NCBI GenBank assembly: GCA_016786495.1 | Contig: JAEUUJ010000081.1 | Span: forward strand, 50,764-114,763 | Source: Cyclobacteriaceae bacterium | GTDB taxonomy: Bacteria; Bacteroidota; Bacteroidia; Cytophagales; Cyclobacteriaceae | DNA length: 64,000 bases | Direction of reading: 5' to 3' | In this document: positions 1-9,446 of the stretch, piece after piece | Numbering within the stretch: the stretch's first letter is position 1 | Layout of the letters: every line of letters begins with the position of its first letter | Translations under genes and position numbers: made by a program | The notes under the pieces: model-generated | The model's database searches: none | The model's input: the letters and a program-made list of their open reading frames with translations, nothing else | Told to the model about the DNA's origin: nothing

Positions 1-1959
1 GAATGGAGTTACCTGGCGGGAAAAGTTGGCTTCACACTCGCGCAGTTAAGTTATAACATGCTGGGCTGGGGTACATTCCTGTTACTGGTATTGTCGCTGT
101 TCATCTTTATCATTTTCTTCTTCAACGTTACAGCGATCAATGCATTTCAAAGCATCAAAGATCCGAAGCCCATGGGTAACGATGCCATCCTGGCTACACC
201 CGAAGCTCCCGCAGAATACACCGATGATAAAGACAAGTGGGTAAAAGAAGAAAAGACTGCAGTAACGGAACCAATCGTACTGGTTGCGCCACCCGAAGTA
301 AAACCTCCGGTTAACGAAGTGAAGCTTGATCTCGAGAAGCCGGTCGAAACCAAAAAAGACAATAAGCCCGAGCCGGCCTTTACGATCGAGGAGCCAACCG
401 AAACGGAAGAACTGGCCGAAAAACTTGTGGAAGAGAAAGGATTGTACGATCCTACGCTCGACCTGAGCAGCTACAAATTCCCGCCTCTTGAATTGCTCAA
501 CGAGTATGAAGTCGGCAAAGTACAGGTAACGCAGGAAGAGTTAAATGCCAACAAGGATAAAATTCTGGCCACGCTTACCAACTTCAAAATTGGTATCACG
601 AGCATTAAGGCAACCATCGGCCCGACTGTAACGCTGTATGAAATTGTGCCGGATGCGGGTATTAAAATTTCCAGAATCAAAAATCTGGAAGATGATATCG
701 CGCTGAGCCTGGCTGCATTGGGTATTCGTATCATTGCACCCATTCCGGGAAAAGGAACCATCGGTATCGAAGTTCCGAATAAGAACCGCGAAATGGTGAG
801 CATCCGTTCGGTATTGTCTTCACCCGGGTTTGTTAAGACAGATAAGGAACTTCCGATTGCGATCGGAAAAACAATTTCAAACGAAGTACTCGTAATCGAC
901 CTGGCCAAAATGCCACACTTGCTGGTAGCCGGTGCAACCGGTCAGGGTAAGTCGGTGGGCTTGAACGTAATTCTGGCATCGCTCTTATATAAACGCCATC
1001 CATCGCAGCTTAAGTTCGTGCTGGTCGATCCGAAGAAAGTGGAAATGTCGCTGTTCAGTAAAATTGAACGCCACTATCTCGCCAAACTGCCGAACAGTGA
1101 AGAAGCGATTATTACCGATACCAAGAAAGTTGTGCATACGCTCAACTCACTGTGCATTGAAATGGAAAACCGGTATGAGATTCTGAAAGATGCCGGTGCA
1201 CGTAACCTGAAAGAGTACAATGCCAAGTTTGTTGGCCGTAAGCTGAACCCCAAAGAAGGTCACCGATTTTTACCGTATATCGTGTTGGTGATTGACGAGC
1301 TTGCCGACTTGATGATGACGGCCGGCAAGGAAGTAGAAACACCGATCGCCCGGTTGGCGCAGCTTGCGCGTGCAATTGGTATTCACCTGGTGGTCGCCAC
1401 GCAGCGTCCTTCAGTAAACGTTATTACCGGTGTGATCAAGGCAAACTTCCCGGCTCGTCTGTCGTTCCGCGTAACGTCGAAAGTCGACTCGCGCACAATT
1501 CTCGATGCGGGAGGTGCCGATCAGTTGGTGGGGCAGGGCGACATGCTCCTGTCGTCAGGATCAGATGTTATCCGGATTCAATGTCCGTTTGTTGATACAC
1601 CTGAAATCGAAAAGGTCTGTGATTTTATTGGCGCGCAGCGCGGCTATGATTCAGCCTATCTGCTTCCGGAATTTGAGGGTGAAGACGAAAGCGGTGCTGC
1701 ATCGGTTGATTTGGCCGAACGCGATGCCTTATTCGAGGAGGCTGCCCAGCTCATCGTTAACCATCAGCAGGGAAGCACGTCACTCCTTCAGCGCAAACTG
1801 AAATTGGGTTATAACCGGGCAGGTCGTTTGATCGACCAGCTTGAGGCCGCGGGTATCGTGGGGCCGTTTGAGGGCAGCAAAGCCCGCGAAGTTTTAATCA
1901 AAGATCAGCTCAGTTTGGAACAATTATTGAATAGTTTGAAGGAAAAACACGGTCAGTAG
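1..1959 (+). CDS. ftsK: DNA translocase FtsK/SpoIIIE, 5'-truncated by window
   Basis: Hexameric ATP-driven DNA pump that clears and aligns chromosome termini at the division septum. The frame is open from base 1, through the Met at 58, so the start lies upstream of the window. The first visible residues are the last membrane segment of the N-terminal domain. A Pro/Glu/Lys-rich linker follows (about 160-420), then the alpha/beta motor with Walker A GATGQGKS near 931 and Walker B VLVIDELAD near 1285. The end is a winged-helix gamma domain of the KOPS-reading type (about 1740-1900). The linker is short compared with gammaproteobacterial FtsK. The family is certain; the true length cannot be read here. 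Confidence 0.96.
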   Translation, partial: EWSYLAGKVGFTLAQLSYNMLGWGTFLLLVLSLFIFIIFFFNVTAINAFQSIKDPKPMGNDAILATPEAPAEYTDDKDKWVKEEKTAVTEPIVLVAPPEVKPPVNEVKLDLEKPVETKKDNKPEPAFTIEEPTETEELAEKLVEEKGLYDPTLDLSSYKFPPLELLNEYEVGKVQVTQEELNANKDKILATLTNFKIGITSIKATIGPTVTLYEIVPDAGIKISRIKNLEDDIALSLAALGIRIIAPIPGKGTIGIEVPNKNREMVSIRSVLSSPGFVKTDKELPIAIGKTISNEVLVIDLAKMPHLLVAGATGQGKSVGLNVILASLLYKRHPSQLKFVLVDPKKVEMSLFSKIERHYLAKLPNSEEAIITDTKKVVHTLNSLCIEMENRYEILKDAGARNLKEYNAKFVGRKLNPKEGHRFLPYIVLVIDELADLMMTAGKEVETPIARLAQLARAIGIHLVVATQRPSVNVITGVIKANFPARLSFRVTSKVDSRTILDAGGADQLVGQGDMLLSSGSDVIRIQCPFVDTPEIEKVCDFIGAQRGYDSAYLLPEFEGEDESGAASVDLAERDALFEEAAQLIVNHQQGSTSLLQRKLKLGYNRAGRLIDQLEAAGIVGPFEGSKAREVLIKDQLSLEQLLNSLKEKHGQ

Positions 1960-1969
1960 GCTATTTTTG
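1935..1969 (+). promoter_or_regulatory. Bacteroidota-type promoter for the LolA-like gene
   Basis: TTTG at 1935-1938 and TATTTTTG at 1962-1969 (matching TAnnTTTG) are 23 bases apart. The downstream ATG is 43 bases on. The first element lies inside the end of ftsK. This suggests the lolA-like gene has its own start in addition to any read-through. Confidence 0.55.
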
Positions 1970-2011
1970 CCACCGGTTTTAATCAATCTTCCACTAACGG
2001 CAGTTTCCCTG

Positions 2012-2653
2012 ATGAAAAAATTCATATTCCTGGCTTTTGCACTGGTTGCGTTTAACGCGGCTTTCGCACAATACGATGCACAAGCGCTCGCGACACTCGA
2101 TGCCATGAGCCAAAAATATAAGGCCTTTACTTCCTTTGAAGCGAACATCACCACTACCATGACCAACGAAACGGAAGGTGTGAAGGAAGAGTATAAAGGA
2201 AAGATCACCGTTAAGGGCGACAAATATCGGCTGGTGATGAGTGAGCAGGAAATCATCAATAACGGAACTACGCAGTGGACGTACATTCCTTCCGCCAAAG
2301 AAGTGACCATCGATAATTACGATGCAAACACCAGCGAGATCAATCCTTCCAAGATTTATGAAATCTATAAAAAAGGATTCAAATACCTGCACAATGGCGA
2401 CCGCACCGAAGGTGGTGTAACGGTAGAGGAAATCGATCTGGTACCCGAGAAGAAAGATGCACAGTTCTTCAAAATCAAGATGCTCATCAACAAAAAGGAT
2501 CGCAGTATTCAAAGCTGGACCATGATGGAAAAGAACGGAACAAACTATAAGTACACGATTTCAAAATTCACTCCGAATGTTGCTGTGGCCGATACGTTCT
2601 TTGCATTCGACACGAAGAAGTATCCCGGAGTAGAAGTAATTGACTTGCGCTAG
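2012..2653 (+). CDS. LolA-like outer membrane lipoprotein carrier protein
   Basis: Periplasmic protein of the LolA fold, which in the family ferries lipoproteins from the inner to the outer membrane. A frame is open from 1967, but the ATG at 2012 begins a clear Sec signal peptide (MKKFIFLAFALVAFNAAFAQ), so this start is chosen. The mature protein of about 190 residues shows the family pattern: an early helix with AxF/TFxA-like residues, strands with KGDKYRLVM, and QTWTYIPSAKEV near the middle. Bacteroidota genomes often place a lolA gene straight after ftsK, as here. Membership is strong; lipoprotein carrier activity is inferred from the family. Confidence 0.85.
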   Translation: MKKFIFLAFALVAFNAAFAQYDAQALATLDAMSQKYKAFTSFEANITTTMTNETEGVKEEYKGKITVKGDKYRLVMSEQEIINNGTTQWTYIPSAKEVTIDNYDANTSEINPSKIYEIYKKGFKYLHNGDRTEGGVTVEEIDLVPEKKDAQFFKIKMLINKKDRSIQSWTMMEKNGTNYKYTISKFTPNVAVADTFFAFDTKKYPGVEVIDLR

Positions 2654-2668
2654 TTATAACCGTTGGGG

Positions 2669-3484
2669 ATGAACAAAGCCCGGCTCTTTGAGCAGATCAA
2701 AAAGAAAAATTCTTACCTCTGTGTAGGGCTCGACACCGACATTTCAAAAATTCCCGCGCATCTTCAAAATTCCGCTGACCCGGTTTTTGAATTCAACAAG
2801 CAGATCATTGACGCAACGCATGCGTACTGCATTGCCTACAAACCGAACATCGCTTTCTACGAAGCACGGGGAGCAAAAGGCTGGGAAAGTCTCGCAAAAA
2901 CACTCGAGTACATTCCGAACGATTGCTTTACCATTGCGGATGCCAAGCGCGGTGATATTGGTAATACCTCTTCGCTCTATGCAAAGGCTTTTTTTGAACA
3001 AATGAATTTTGATTCGATTACCGTTGCGCCTTACATGGGGGAAGATTCGGTAAAGCCGTTCCTCGAATTCAAAGATAAATGGGTAATCCTGCTCGCGCAC
3101 ACCTCGAACAGCGGCAGCAGCGACTTTCAATTGATCGAATCCAAATCAGGAAAAAAACTTTACGAAGAAGTAATTCTTAAATCCCAGCAATGGGGAACAC
3201 CCGAGCAGTTGATGTATGTGGTGGGTGCTACCCGGGCCGACAAAATTGCAGACATCCGCAAGCTTGCGCCTGAACATTTTTTCCTGGTGCCAGGCATTGG
3301 CGCGCAGGGAGGAGACTTAGCCGAAACATCGAAGCACGGACTGAATAAGGAGTGCGGTCTCATTGTTAACTCGACCCGCGCGATCATCTACGCTTCCGCG
3401 GATAAAGACTTCGCAACGGCAGCCGGTAACGAGGCTAAAAAAGTACGTGAAGAGATGTCGTCACTTTTGGATAAATACCTGTAA
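2669..3484 (+). CDS. pyrF: Orotidine 5'-phosphate decarboxylase (type 2)
   Basis: Converts OMP to UMP, the last step of pyrimidine synthesis, in the cytosol. It is about 271 residues, the usual length of the longer type 2 subfamily. The catalytic D-x-K-R-x-D signature reads ADAKRGDIG near residue 90, and the N-terminal strand has LCVGLDTD. The phosphate-binding end has [11 protein letters not shown] and [13 protein letters not shown] two codons upstream (2663) is possible, but the ATG at 2669 fits the usual N-terminus better. It follows the LolA-like gene by 15 bases, so the two are probably co-transcribed. Confidence 0.93.
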   Translation: MNKARLFEQIKKKNSYLCVGLDTDISKIPAHLQNSADPVFEFNKQIIDATHAYCIAYKPNIAFYEARGAKGWESLAKTLEYIPNDCFTIADAKRGDIGNTSSLYAKAFFEQMNFDSITVAPYMGEDSVKPFLEFKDKWVILLAHTSNSGSSDFQLIESKSGKKLYEEVILKSQQWGTPEQLMYVVGATRADKIADIRKLAPEHFFLVPGIGAQGGDLAETSKHGLNKECGLIVNSTRAIIYASADKDFATAAGNEAKKVREEMSSLLDKYL

Positions 3485-3500
3485 ACACCATTAGTCACAC

Positions 3501-3517
3501 CTGACAAATTCTGTCAG
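3501..3517. repeat. Short inverted repeat after pyrF
   Basis: CTGACA and TGTCAG are separated by AATTC, giving a 6-bp perfect dyad, followed by a modest T-rich stretch. It sits 17 bases after the pyrF stop and 78 bases before the next start. It could be a weak terminator or an operator for the DUF2851 gene; the sequence does not decide. Confidence 0.4.
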
Positions 3518-3594
3518 TACTTTTATTCCCGGCTCGTACTTTCATTGGATTTCAATTCGCGGTTGGTAAAATCGTAACGTTAAACCGTTACGCC

Positions 3595-4869
3595 GTGACC
3601 GAATCCTTTCTTCATTACATCTGGCAGCTTCAATATTTCCGGAAAGCTGATTTAAAAATTTCATCCGGTGAATCCCTTCAGGTACTTGCGCCTGGTTCCC
3701 GCAACACCGATGCCGGCCCCGATTTCTCCGGTGCGCGCATCAGGATTGATAACCTGGAATGGCGCGGAAGTGTGGAGATTCATATTCGCGCTTCGGGGTG
3801 GAACGATCACAAGCACAGCACAGACGATGCCTACGAGAAAGTTGTTCTGCATGTGGTGTGGGAAAATGATAAACCCATCGTTCGCACGGATGGTACGCAA
3901 ATGCCAACACTTGAATTAAAGGATCGAATTGACCCGGCATTGTGGAATCGGTACAAGGATTTGTACGTGAGCACGGAACTCATCCCGTGTGGTAATCGGT
4001 GGAGCGCTATCCCTGAAATCCACAAACTTGCCGCGCTCGATAATGTGCTGCTGCAGCGTCTGCAAACGAAAGCACGGATGGTTGAACAATTGCTCGTACG
4101 GAACAACAACAATTGGGACCAGACGTGTTATCAACTCCTCAGTAAAAATTTCGGATTCACCATCAATGCGGAACCCATGCTCAGGCTGGCGGAAGTGGTG
4201 CCGTATAAAACGTTGCAAAAGCACATCGATAAAACCCTGCAGGTGGAAGCGTTGTTATTTGGTGCCGGTGGATTTTTGGAGGACGATGGAGAAGATGAGT
4301 ACGTTCTCCTGCTGAAGCGTGAGTATGATCTGTTACGCAGGAAGTACGGGCTCGATGGGCGGCAGATGAATCTGTCGCAGTGGAAGTTTTTGCGACTTCG
4401 GCCGGCTAATTTTGCAACCATTCGCATTGCACAACTGACCGGATTGCTGGTCGGCCAACAAAATCTTTTCTCGAAAATCATTGAAGCAAGCAATCATAAG
4501 CAGGTACTGGCATTGTTTGATGCGGAGCAGTCTGCGTATTGGCGAACGCATTATCGGTTTGGTGTAGCGGCCAAGAATCCTGTGGCTCCGCTGGGTCCAG
4601 CCAGCGTCCAGAATATTATCATCAACACCGTTGTTCCGCTGCTGGTGGCGTATGGAAAGATTCACGATGAGAGTTCGTACAAAGAGCAGGCGATCGACCT
4701 TTTACAAAACCTTCCGGCTGAGAACAATAAAATTACCCGGCAGTGGCTTCCGTTGGGCATGAAGGTCAAAACTGCGTTTGACTCACAGGGGTTGATCGAA
4801 CTCTACAAAAGTTTCTGCATGAAAAGACGATGCCTGGAATGCGGGGTTGGTTCGTGGCTGATAAAATAA
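3595..4869 (+). CDS. DUF2851 family protein
   Basis: A 424-residue cytosolic protein with no signal peptide or membrane segment. The N-terminal region contains NTDAGPDFSGARI, WRGSVEIHI and HVVWEND, which are hallmarks of the Bacteroidota family DUF2851, whose function is unknown. That region looks like an alpha/beta nuclease-type fold (inference only). The C-terminus carries a CLECGVG pair of cysteines near residue 415. The start is GTG at 3595; no better ATG lies nearby. It is followed 13 bases later by a membrane-protein gene, which suggests an operon. Confidence 0.83.
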   Translation: MTESFLHYIWQLQYFRKADLKISSGESLQVLAPGSRNTDAGPDFSGARIRIDNLEWRGSVEIHIRASGWNDHKHSTDDAYEKVVLHVVWENDKPIVRTDGTQMPTLELKDRIDPALWNRYKDLYVSTELIPCGNRWSAIPEIHKLAALDNVLLQRLQTKARMVEQLLVRNNNNWDQTCYQLLSKNFGFTINAEPMLRLAEVVPYKTLQKHIDKTLQVEALLFGAGGFLEDDGEDEYVLLLKREYDLLRRKYGLDGRQMNLSQWKFLRLRPANFATIRIAQLTGLLVGQQNLFSKIIEASNHKQVLALFDAEQSAYWRTHYRFGVAAKNPVAPLGPASVQNIIINTVVPLLVAYGKIHDESSYKEQAIDLLQNLPAENNKITRQWLPLGMKVKTAFDSQGLIELYKSFCMKRRCLECGVGSWLIK

Positions 4870-4882
4870 CGATCTTGCGGCC

Positions 4883-6121
4883 ATGCTGGCTGCTATCAAT
4901 ATGCTGTTCCTTGCACTCGCGTGCTTCTGGATTTGGAAGCGCGATGCGCAGCCTCTTCATAAATTGTTTTGGCCGGCCCTGCTGGTGAAATGTTTGGCCG
5001 GCATTGCACTGGGGATTATTTATTCCACGTACTACGATCCAAGCGATACGTTTATTTTTTTCAAGCTGGCCTGCGATCAGGCGAATGTAGCCCGGGAAGA
5101 TTTTGGTACCTACGTCAAGGTTCTGTTTACGCAGGAGCAGGGTTTTTTTCTGGGTGAATACAGAACTGTATTCTTTTCAAAGATAACCAGTGTGCTTGCG
5201 CTGCTGACGGGTAATAACTACTGGATTTCTTCTTTGTATTATTCGCTTCTGTCCTTTTTCGGTGCATGGTACCTCTGCAACACGATCGCACGAATTTTTC
5301 CGGGTGTAAAAACCGCTGCGGTGCTCGCGTTCTTGTTTTTACCATCCGCAGTCTTCTGGAGTTCAGGTATTATCAAGGAATCAATCACCATGGCCGGGCT
5401 TTATTTTTTAAGCGCGTTGTTTTTAAAACTTTGGAAGAACGAGAAAATCCCGATTGTCTCCGTATTGCTGGGGATTGTGAGCGTAATCGTAATCTTTAAA
5501 CTAAAATATTACTACCTCGCGACCTTTATTCCGATCACCGTTTCGGTGCTGATCGTAAAATACCTCACGGAAAAACTTTCGGTAAAAAAACCAGTCGCAG
5601 TTATAGCACTATGGATGGTGTTGCTGGCTTGCGGATTTACAGCGATTACGTTTCTCCACCCGAATTTTTCACCGGCCCGCGTATTAACCGTCATTACGTT
5701 TAATAACAAAGTATTTATGGATGCCTGCTCTCCGGAAGATGTCGTGCATTACTACAACCTGGAACCTACGTGGGGCAGTATGATGATCAATGCTCCCTGG
5801 GCTTTGATCGCGGGATTGTTCAGGCCGTTTCTTTGGGAAGCAAACACCGTGTTTAAATTCATTACGGCCCTCGAGAACCTGGCGTTGCTCGCGCTTACCA
5901 TATTGTCGCTTCGGTATGTGAGAAATCTTTTGCGCACTCCGGAATACCTGCTGGTTTTGGCTGTACTGGGCTATTGCTGCGTATTATCCGTTTTTCTTGC
6001 GCTATCGACACCTAACTTTGGTACGCTTGCCCGGTACGGAGCCGGATACATGCCCTTCTTTGCGTTGTTGGTTTTCAATCAACCGTTTGTTACACGCTGG
6101 CTTTCCCGGTTCCACTTGTAG
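4883..6121 (+). CDS. Polytopic membrane protein, function unknown
   Basis: A 412-residue protein with roughly ten hydrophobic segments spread along its length and Arg/Lys-rich short loops. A conserved-looking early loop contains YYDPSDTFIFF, followed by a cytoplasmic stretch and then paired helices with FLPSAVFWSSGIIKES. This organisation, with an acidic motif after the first helices and a Ser-rich motif in a later loop, resembles GT-C-type sugar transferases or polymer ligases. I cannot assign it to a family. It lies just before a NeuD-type acyltransferase gene, which fits an envelope-polysaccharide role but does not prove one. Confidence 0.6.
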   Translation: MLAAINMLFLALACFWIWKRDAQPLHKLFWPALLVKCLAGIALGIIYSTYYDPSDTFIFFKLACDQANVAREDFGTYVKVLFTQEQGFFLGEYRTVFFSKITSVLALLTGNNYWISSLYYSLLSFFGAWYLCNTIARIFPGVKTAAVLAFLFLPSAVFWSSGIIKESITMAGLYFLSALFLKLWKNEKIPIVSVLLGIVSVIVIFKLKYYYLATFIPITVSVLIVKYLTEKLSVKKPVAVIALWMVLLACGFTAITFLHPNFSPARVLTVITFNNKVFMDACSPEDVVHYYNLEPTWGSMMINAPWALIAGLFRPFLWEANTVFKFITALENLALLALTILSLRYVRNLLRTPEYLLVLAVLGYCCVLSVFLALSTPNFGTLARYGAGYMPFFALLVFNQPFVTRWLSRFHL

Positions 6122-6146
6122 GCTAATAGCGGCCGGTGTATTTTTG
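6116..6146 (+). promoter_or_regulatory. Bacteroidota-type promoter for the acyltransferase gene
   Basis: TTGT at 6116-6119 and TATTTTTG at 6139-6146 are 19 bases apart. The ATG follows 20 bases downstream. The spacing and the second element match the group's primary sigma factor consensus. Confidence 0.55.
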
Positions 6147-6165
6147 CCCTTCTTTATAACAAAGC

Positions 6166-6804
6166 ATGGAAAATCCGGTGATAATATTTGGTGCGGGCCC
6201 GCTCGGTCGCACGGCCAAGGAAATTTTTGAAAGCAATGGCAATGTGGTGTACGGTTTCCTGGACGACAACAAGAATCTGCACAACAAGGAGATTGACGAG
6301 TCGTTCGTTTTGGGCAGCACGGATGATGATGGTTTTTTGAAGCTCATTGGCAAGAAGTGCGAAGCTTGCCTGGCGGTAGACGATAACCGGCTTCGGAAAA
6401 GCCTGGTGAAAATGCTCAACGATGTTCGTCACGTTCAGCCGGTAAACGCGATTCATAAAACGGCAAACCTGTCGAGCCATGTGGAACTGGGTCACGGAAA
6501 TCTCATCGACCAGGGTGTGATGGTGGGTGTAGGCACAAAGATTTCAAGTCATGGTGTGATTCAGTCGGGATGTGTGGTTGGTGCAGAAGTAACGATAGGC
6601 AACTACGTGCAAATAGGATCGGGTTCCGTGATCAGTGCGGGAGTTACAATCGAAGACGAAGCATTTATCGGGTCTGGTGTTACGGTTGTGTCGGGAATAA
6701 CAATCGGTAAAGGTGCACGGGTTGGGGCTGGTTCGGTGGTGATCGCACCAGTGAAAGCTGGCGAAACCGTTTTCGGAAATCCTGCTCAGCCGGTTAAGGC
6801 ATAG
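6166..6804 (+). CDS. NeuD/PglD-family sugar O/N-acyltransferase
   Basis: A 212-residue enzyme of the family that acetylates nucleotide sugars or sialic acid. The N-terminal third is a Rossmann-like PglD_N domain beginning VIIFGAGPLGRTAKE. From about residue 105 onward there are hexapeptide repeats of a left-handed beta-helix ([IV]-G-x-x-x-x pattern: IGNYVQIGSGSVISAG, IGKGARVGAGS). The C-terminus ends with the typical FGNPAQPVK. The likely donor is acetyl-CoA and the substrate is unknown. It has its own promoter and follows the polytopic membrane protein gene, so cell-surface glycan modification is plausible. Confidence 0.82.
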   Translation: MENPVIIFGAGPLGRTAKEIFESNGNVVYGFLDDNKNLHNKEIDESFVLGSTDDDGFLKLIGKKCEACLAVDDNRLRKSLVKMLNDVRHVQPVNAIHKTANLSSHVELGHGNLIDQGVMVGVGTKISSHGVIQSGCVVGAEVTIGNYVQIGSGSVISAGVTIEDEAFIGSGVTVVSGITIGKGARVGAGSVVIAPVKAGETVFGNPAQPVKA

Positions 6805-6884
6805 AAAATCTCTCAAAAAATTTAAAACATTACATCCGTTGAAAGGGTCGGGTAATAACTGTACCTTTTTGTAGCGATTGTCCT

Positions 6885-7748
6885 ATGCCTAAGATTTCCG
6901 AAACCGACCTGATCTTAAATCCGGATGGAAGTGTTTATCACCTGAACCTGCTGCCCAAGCATATCTCTGATACCATTATCACGGTGGGCGACCCAAGCCG
7001 GGTGTATAAGGTTAGCCAGCATTTCGATGATGTTGACTTTGAGATGAACAAGCGGGAGTTTATCACGCATGTGGGTCGTTACAAAGGCAAAAAGATTACC
7101 GTCATCAGCACGGGTATCGGTACCGATAACGTGGAAATATTCTTCACCGAAATTGACGCGCTGGCCAACATCGATCTCAAAACACGCGAACCGAAAAGTC
7201 GAAAGAAGAAATTGAAGATCGTTCGCATCGGCACATCGGGGGCTTTGCAGGAAGATATCCCGTTGGGTTCGCACTTATTTTCAAACTATGCCGTGGGCCT
7301 GGATAACTTGATGCAATTCTATGAGTTGCCGATGGATGACTTTGAAATGAAAATCGCGGCTGATATTCAATTGAAGACCGGGCTGCCGTTCAGACCGTAT
7401 GTTGTTGCTGGTTCTGAAACGTTAAAGGAGCAACTGGGCTTTGATATGATCTCCGGCAACACCATTACAACACCAGGCTTTTACGCTCCGCAGGGCAGGG
7501 TAATCCGCGCTCCAAATAAGTTGCCCAAGCTGCTGGACGACCTGAACTACTACCACAACAAGAGCAGTGACTTCTGGCTGACGAACTTTGAAATGGAAAC
7601 GGCCGGATATTACGCGATGGCGAGATTGCTCGGCCATGAAGCGCTGAGCGTGAATGCGATCATTGCGAACCGCATAAAGGGTAAATTTTCGAAAGATCCG
7701 GAAAAAGTGATCGACTCGCTGATTAAAAAAGTTCTCGAACGGATCTGA
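6885..7748 (+). CDS. Nucleoside phosphorylase, uridine phosphorylase-like
   Basis: A 287-residue cytosolic enzyme of the PNP/UDP superfamily, which splits nucleosides with phosphate to a free base and ribose-1-phosphate. The N-terminal GDPSRV binds phosphate, STGIGTDNVEIFFTE matches the uridine phosphorylase TGIG segment, and RIGTSGALQ is the conserved strand-loop. NFEMETAGYYAMARLLGH holds the ribose-binding Met-Glu pair. It is slightly longer than E. coli Udp. It stands alone between the acyltransferase gene and a convergent small gene. Base specificity cannot be fixed from sequence. Confidence 0.85.
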   Translation: MPKISETDLILNPDGSVYHLNLLPKHISDTIITVGDPSRVYKVSQHFDDVDFEMNKREFITHVGRYKGKKITVISTGIGTDNVEIFFTEIDALANIDLKTREPKSRKKKLKIVRIGTSGALQEDIPLGSHLFSNYAVGLDNLMQFYELPMDDFEMKIAADIQLKTGLPFRPYVVAGSETLKEQLGFDMISGNTITTPGFYAPQGRVIRAPNKLPKLLDDLNYYHNKSSDFWLTNFEMETAGYYAMARLLGHEALSVNAIIANRIKGKFSKDPEKVIDSLIKKVLERI

Positions 7749-7804
7749 AAACCTTGATCCGCGGAGACACAGTTGCCCGTATTTCCGCGGATTCCAAACC
7801 AAAA

Positions 7805-8059
7805 CTATTGTCCGTTTACAGCGCTGTCCATGCGGATGATGAACCGGCCTGCGTTATACGAATCGTTGTTGTAAAATCCTGAAAGAATCCGGTGCGCGAT
7901 CTGCTCGATGATTAACTCGTCATCGGTTTTCTCTCGCTTGCCTTGCCAGAAGACGCGGTTGGGGTGGCGTCTCATGTCTTCCACATACATCTTCGCATGA
8001 TTGAATTGCTCATCCGTGAAGGTGATCGTAAAGCAGGTTTTTACTTTCTGAGTTTCCAT
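7805..8059 (-). CDS. Small conserved-looking protein, 84 residues, unknown
   Basis: The ATG at 8059 opens METQKVKTCFTITFTDEQF, and the frame ends at 7805. The frame continues upstream of this Met, but with low-complexity translation that overlaps the promoter area of the divergent M16 gene, so the internal start is preferred. The protein is charged and soluble, with a TDEQF-x4-MYVEDM helix and FIIRMDSAV at the end. Similar small proteins of unknown function occur in Cytophagales as far as I recall. I assign no function. Confidence 0.6.
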   Translation of the reverse strand: METQKVKTCFTITFTDEQFNHAKMYVEDMRRHPNRVFWQGKREKTDDELIIEQIAHRILSGFYNNDSYNAGRFIIRMDSAVNGQ

Positions 8060-8167
8060 AATGTCTGGAGTTTTACAATTGTTATGCCAGCTAAAAACTT
8101 CTAAGTATAACGAAAAATGCTGTTCGAAGTTTGGGTGCTGCCCGTTAGCGGGCATTCCTGTTCATCG

Positions 8168-8199
8168 TTGGGACGGGGAGCCATTAACCTGTATTTTTG
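8168..8199 (+). promoter_or_regulatory. Promoter immediately before the M16 peptidase gene
   Basis: TTG at 8168-8170 and TATTTTTG at 8192-8199 are 21 bases apart. The ATG starts only 9 bases after the second element. If this promoter is used, the mRNA would be almost leaderless. Confidence 0.5.
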
Positions 8200-8208
8200 C
8201 CGGCATCC

Positions 8209-9444
8209 ATGAAAAACGAATTCCTTTTTACGCTTCCAAACGGCATCCGGGTGGTTTACCAGCATGTGCCCACGACCAAAATTGTGCACTGCGGAATCTT
8301 CCTTGATGTCGGCAGCCGCGATGAAAATCACGCAAACCAGGGGATCGCCCATTTCTGGGAACACATGGCTTTTAAGGGAACGGAAAAGAGAAAATCCTTC
8401 CATATCATCAGTAGCCTGGACGCAGTCGGGGGCGAACTCAATGCGTATACCGACAAAGAGAAGATCGTGTTTTATGCGTCTGTGCGCGATCAGTATATGG
8501 AGCGGGCCATCGATATTCTATCTGACATCACCTTTCACTCTGTTTTTCCGCAGGCCCAGATTGATAAAGAACGGGGTGTGATTCTGGAAGAGATGGCCAT
8601 GTACCTCGACACACCGGACGATTCACTTCAGGATGAGTTCGATGCCCTGTTGTTTGAGAATCATCCCATGGGAATGAACATTCTCGGCAGGCAGGAAACA
8701 GTGTCGTCTTTCATGCGAAAAGATTTTGTTTCCTTTTTCAAAAATCATGTCGATACAAGCCGCGTGGTTTTCAGTTGTGTGGGTAACATCCCGCCCGATA
8801 AAATTGAAAAGCTCGCCACCAAATATTTACGTATTCGTAAATCAACCCGTAAAGTCGTTCGTGAACGTGCCGTTCGGTACGTGCCACGCGAAAAGGAGGT
8901 GACCCGCCCGGTAAAGCAGGGGCGTTGCGCCATGGGCCGCGAGGCTTACCCGATCTACCATGAAAACCGGATTCCGTTTTATATGCTTGTGAACATGCTG
9001 GGCGGACCCGGGATGAACTCGAGGCTGAACATCGCGTTGCGTGAGAAGTACGGTTTTGTATACTCCGTTGATGCGCACTATGTATCGTACACCGACACAG
9101 GGATGTTTGTAATTTATTTTGGAACGGAGATCAGTCAGTTGGAGAAGTGTATCAGTCTGGTGAAAAAAGAACTGGTTAAACTCATGGACGCTAAACTTTC
9201 CGTGCGGCAACTGGCGGCTGCAAAAGAGCAGATCAAAGGACAACTTGCCATGTCGGAGGAGAACAACCTGAACCAGATGATGATGATGGGCCGAAGCATT
9301 CTGAATCGCGGGTATGTACCTTCGCTGGATGAGATTTTCGGACTGATTGATCAAACAAATGCCAAGAAGATTCAACAAATGGCACAAGAAATGTTTGATC
9401 CTGCTCAACTGAGTTATTTGAAAATGATACCGGGTAAAAAGTAG
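8209..9444 (+). CDS. M16 family zinc peptidase (pitrilysin/processing-peptidase type)
   Basis: A 411-residue metallopeptidase of the mitochondrial processing peptidase-like group. The inverted zinc motif HxxEH reads HFWEH at residues 48-52, and the distal glutamate lies in ERGVILEEM about 75 residues later. The C-terminal M16 half carries the R/Y-type signature region (GMNSRLNIALREKYGFVYS). No signal peptide is evident, so it acts in the cytosol or by a non-Sec route. A TTG at 8197 could be the start, but the ATG at 8209 is favoured. It is followed two bases later by the O-methyltransferase gene, an evident operon. Confidence 0.9.
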   Translation: MKNEFLFTLPNGIRVVYQHVPTTKIVHCGIFLDVGSRDENHANQGIAHFWEHMAFKGTEKRKSFHIISSLDAVGGELNAYTDKEKIVFYASVRDQYMERAIDILSDITFHSVFPQAQIDKERGVILEEMAMYLDTPDDSLQDEFDALLFENHPMGMNILGRQETVSSFMRKDFVSFFKNHVDTSRVVFSCVGNIPPDKIEKLATKYLRIRKSTRKVVRERAVRYVPREKEVTRPVKQGRCAMGREAYPIYHENRIPFYMLVNMLGGPGMNSRLNIALREKYGFVYSVDAHYVSYTDTGMFVIYFGTEISQLEKCISLVKKELVKLMDAKLSVRQLAAAKEQIKGQLAMSEENNLNQMMMMGRSILNRGYVPSLDEIFGLIDQTNAKKIQQMAQEMFDPAQLSYLKMIPGKK

Positions 9445-9446
9445 TT

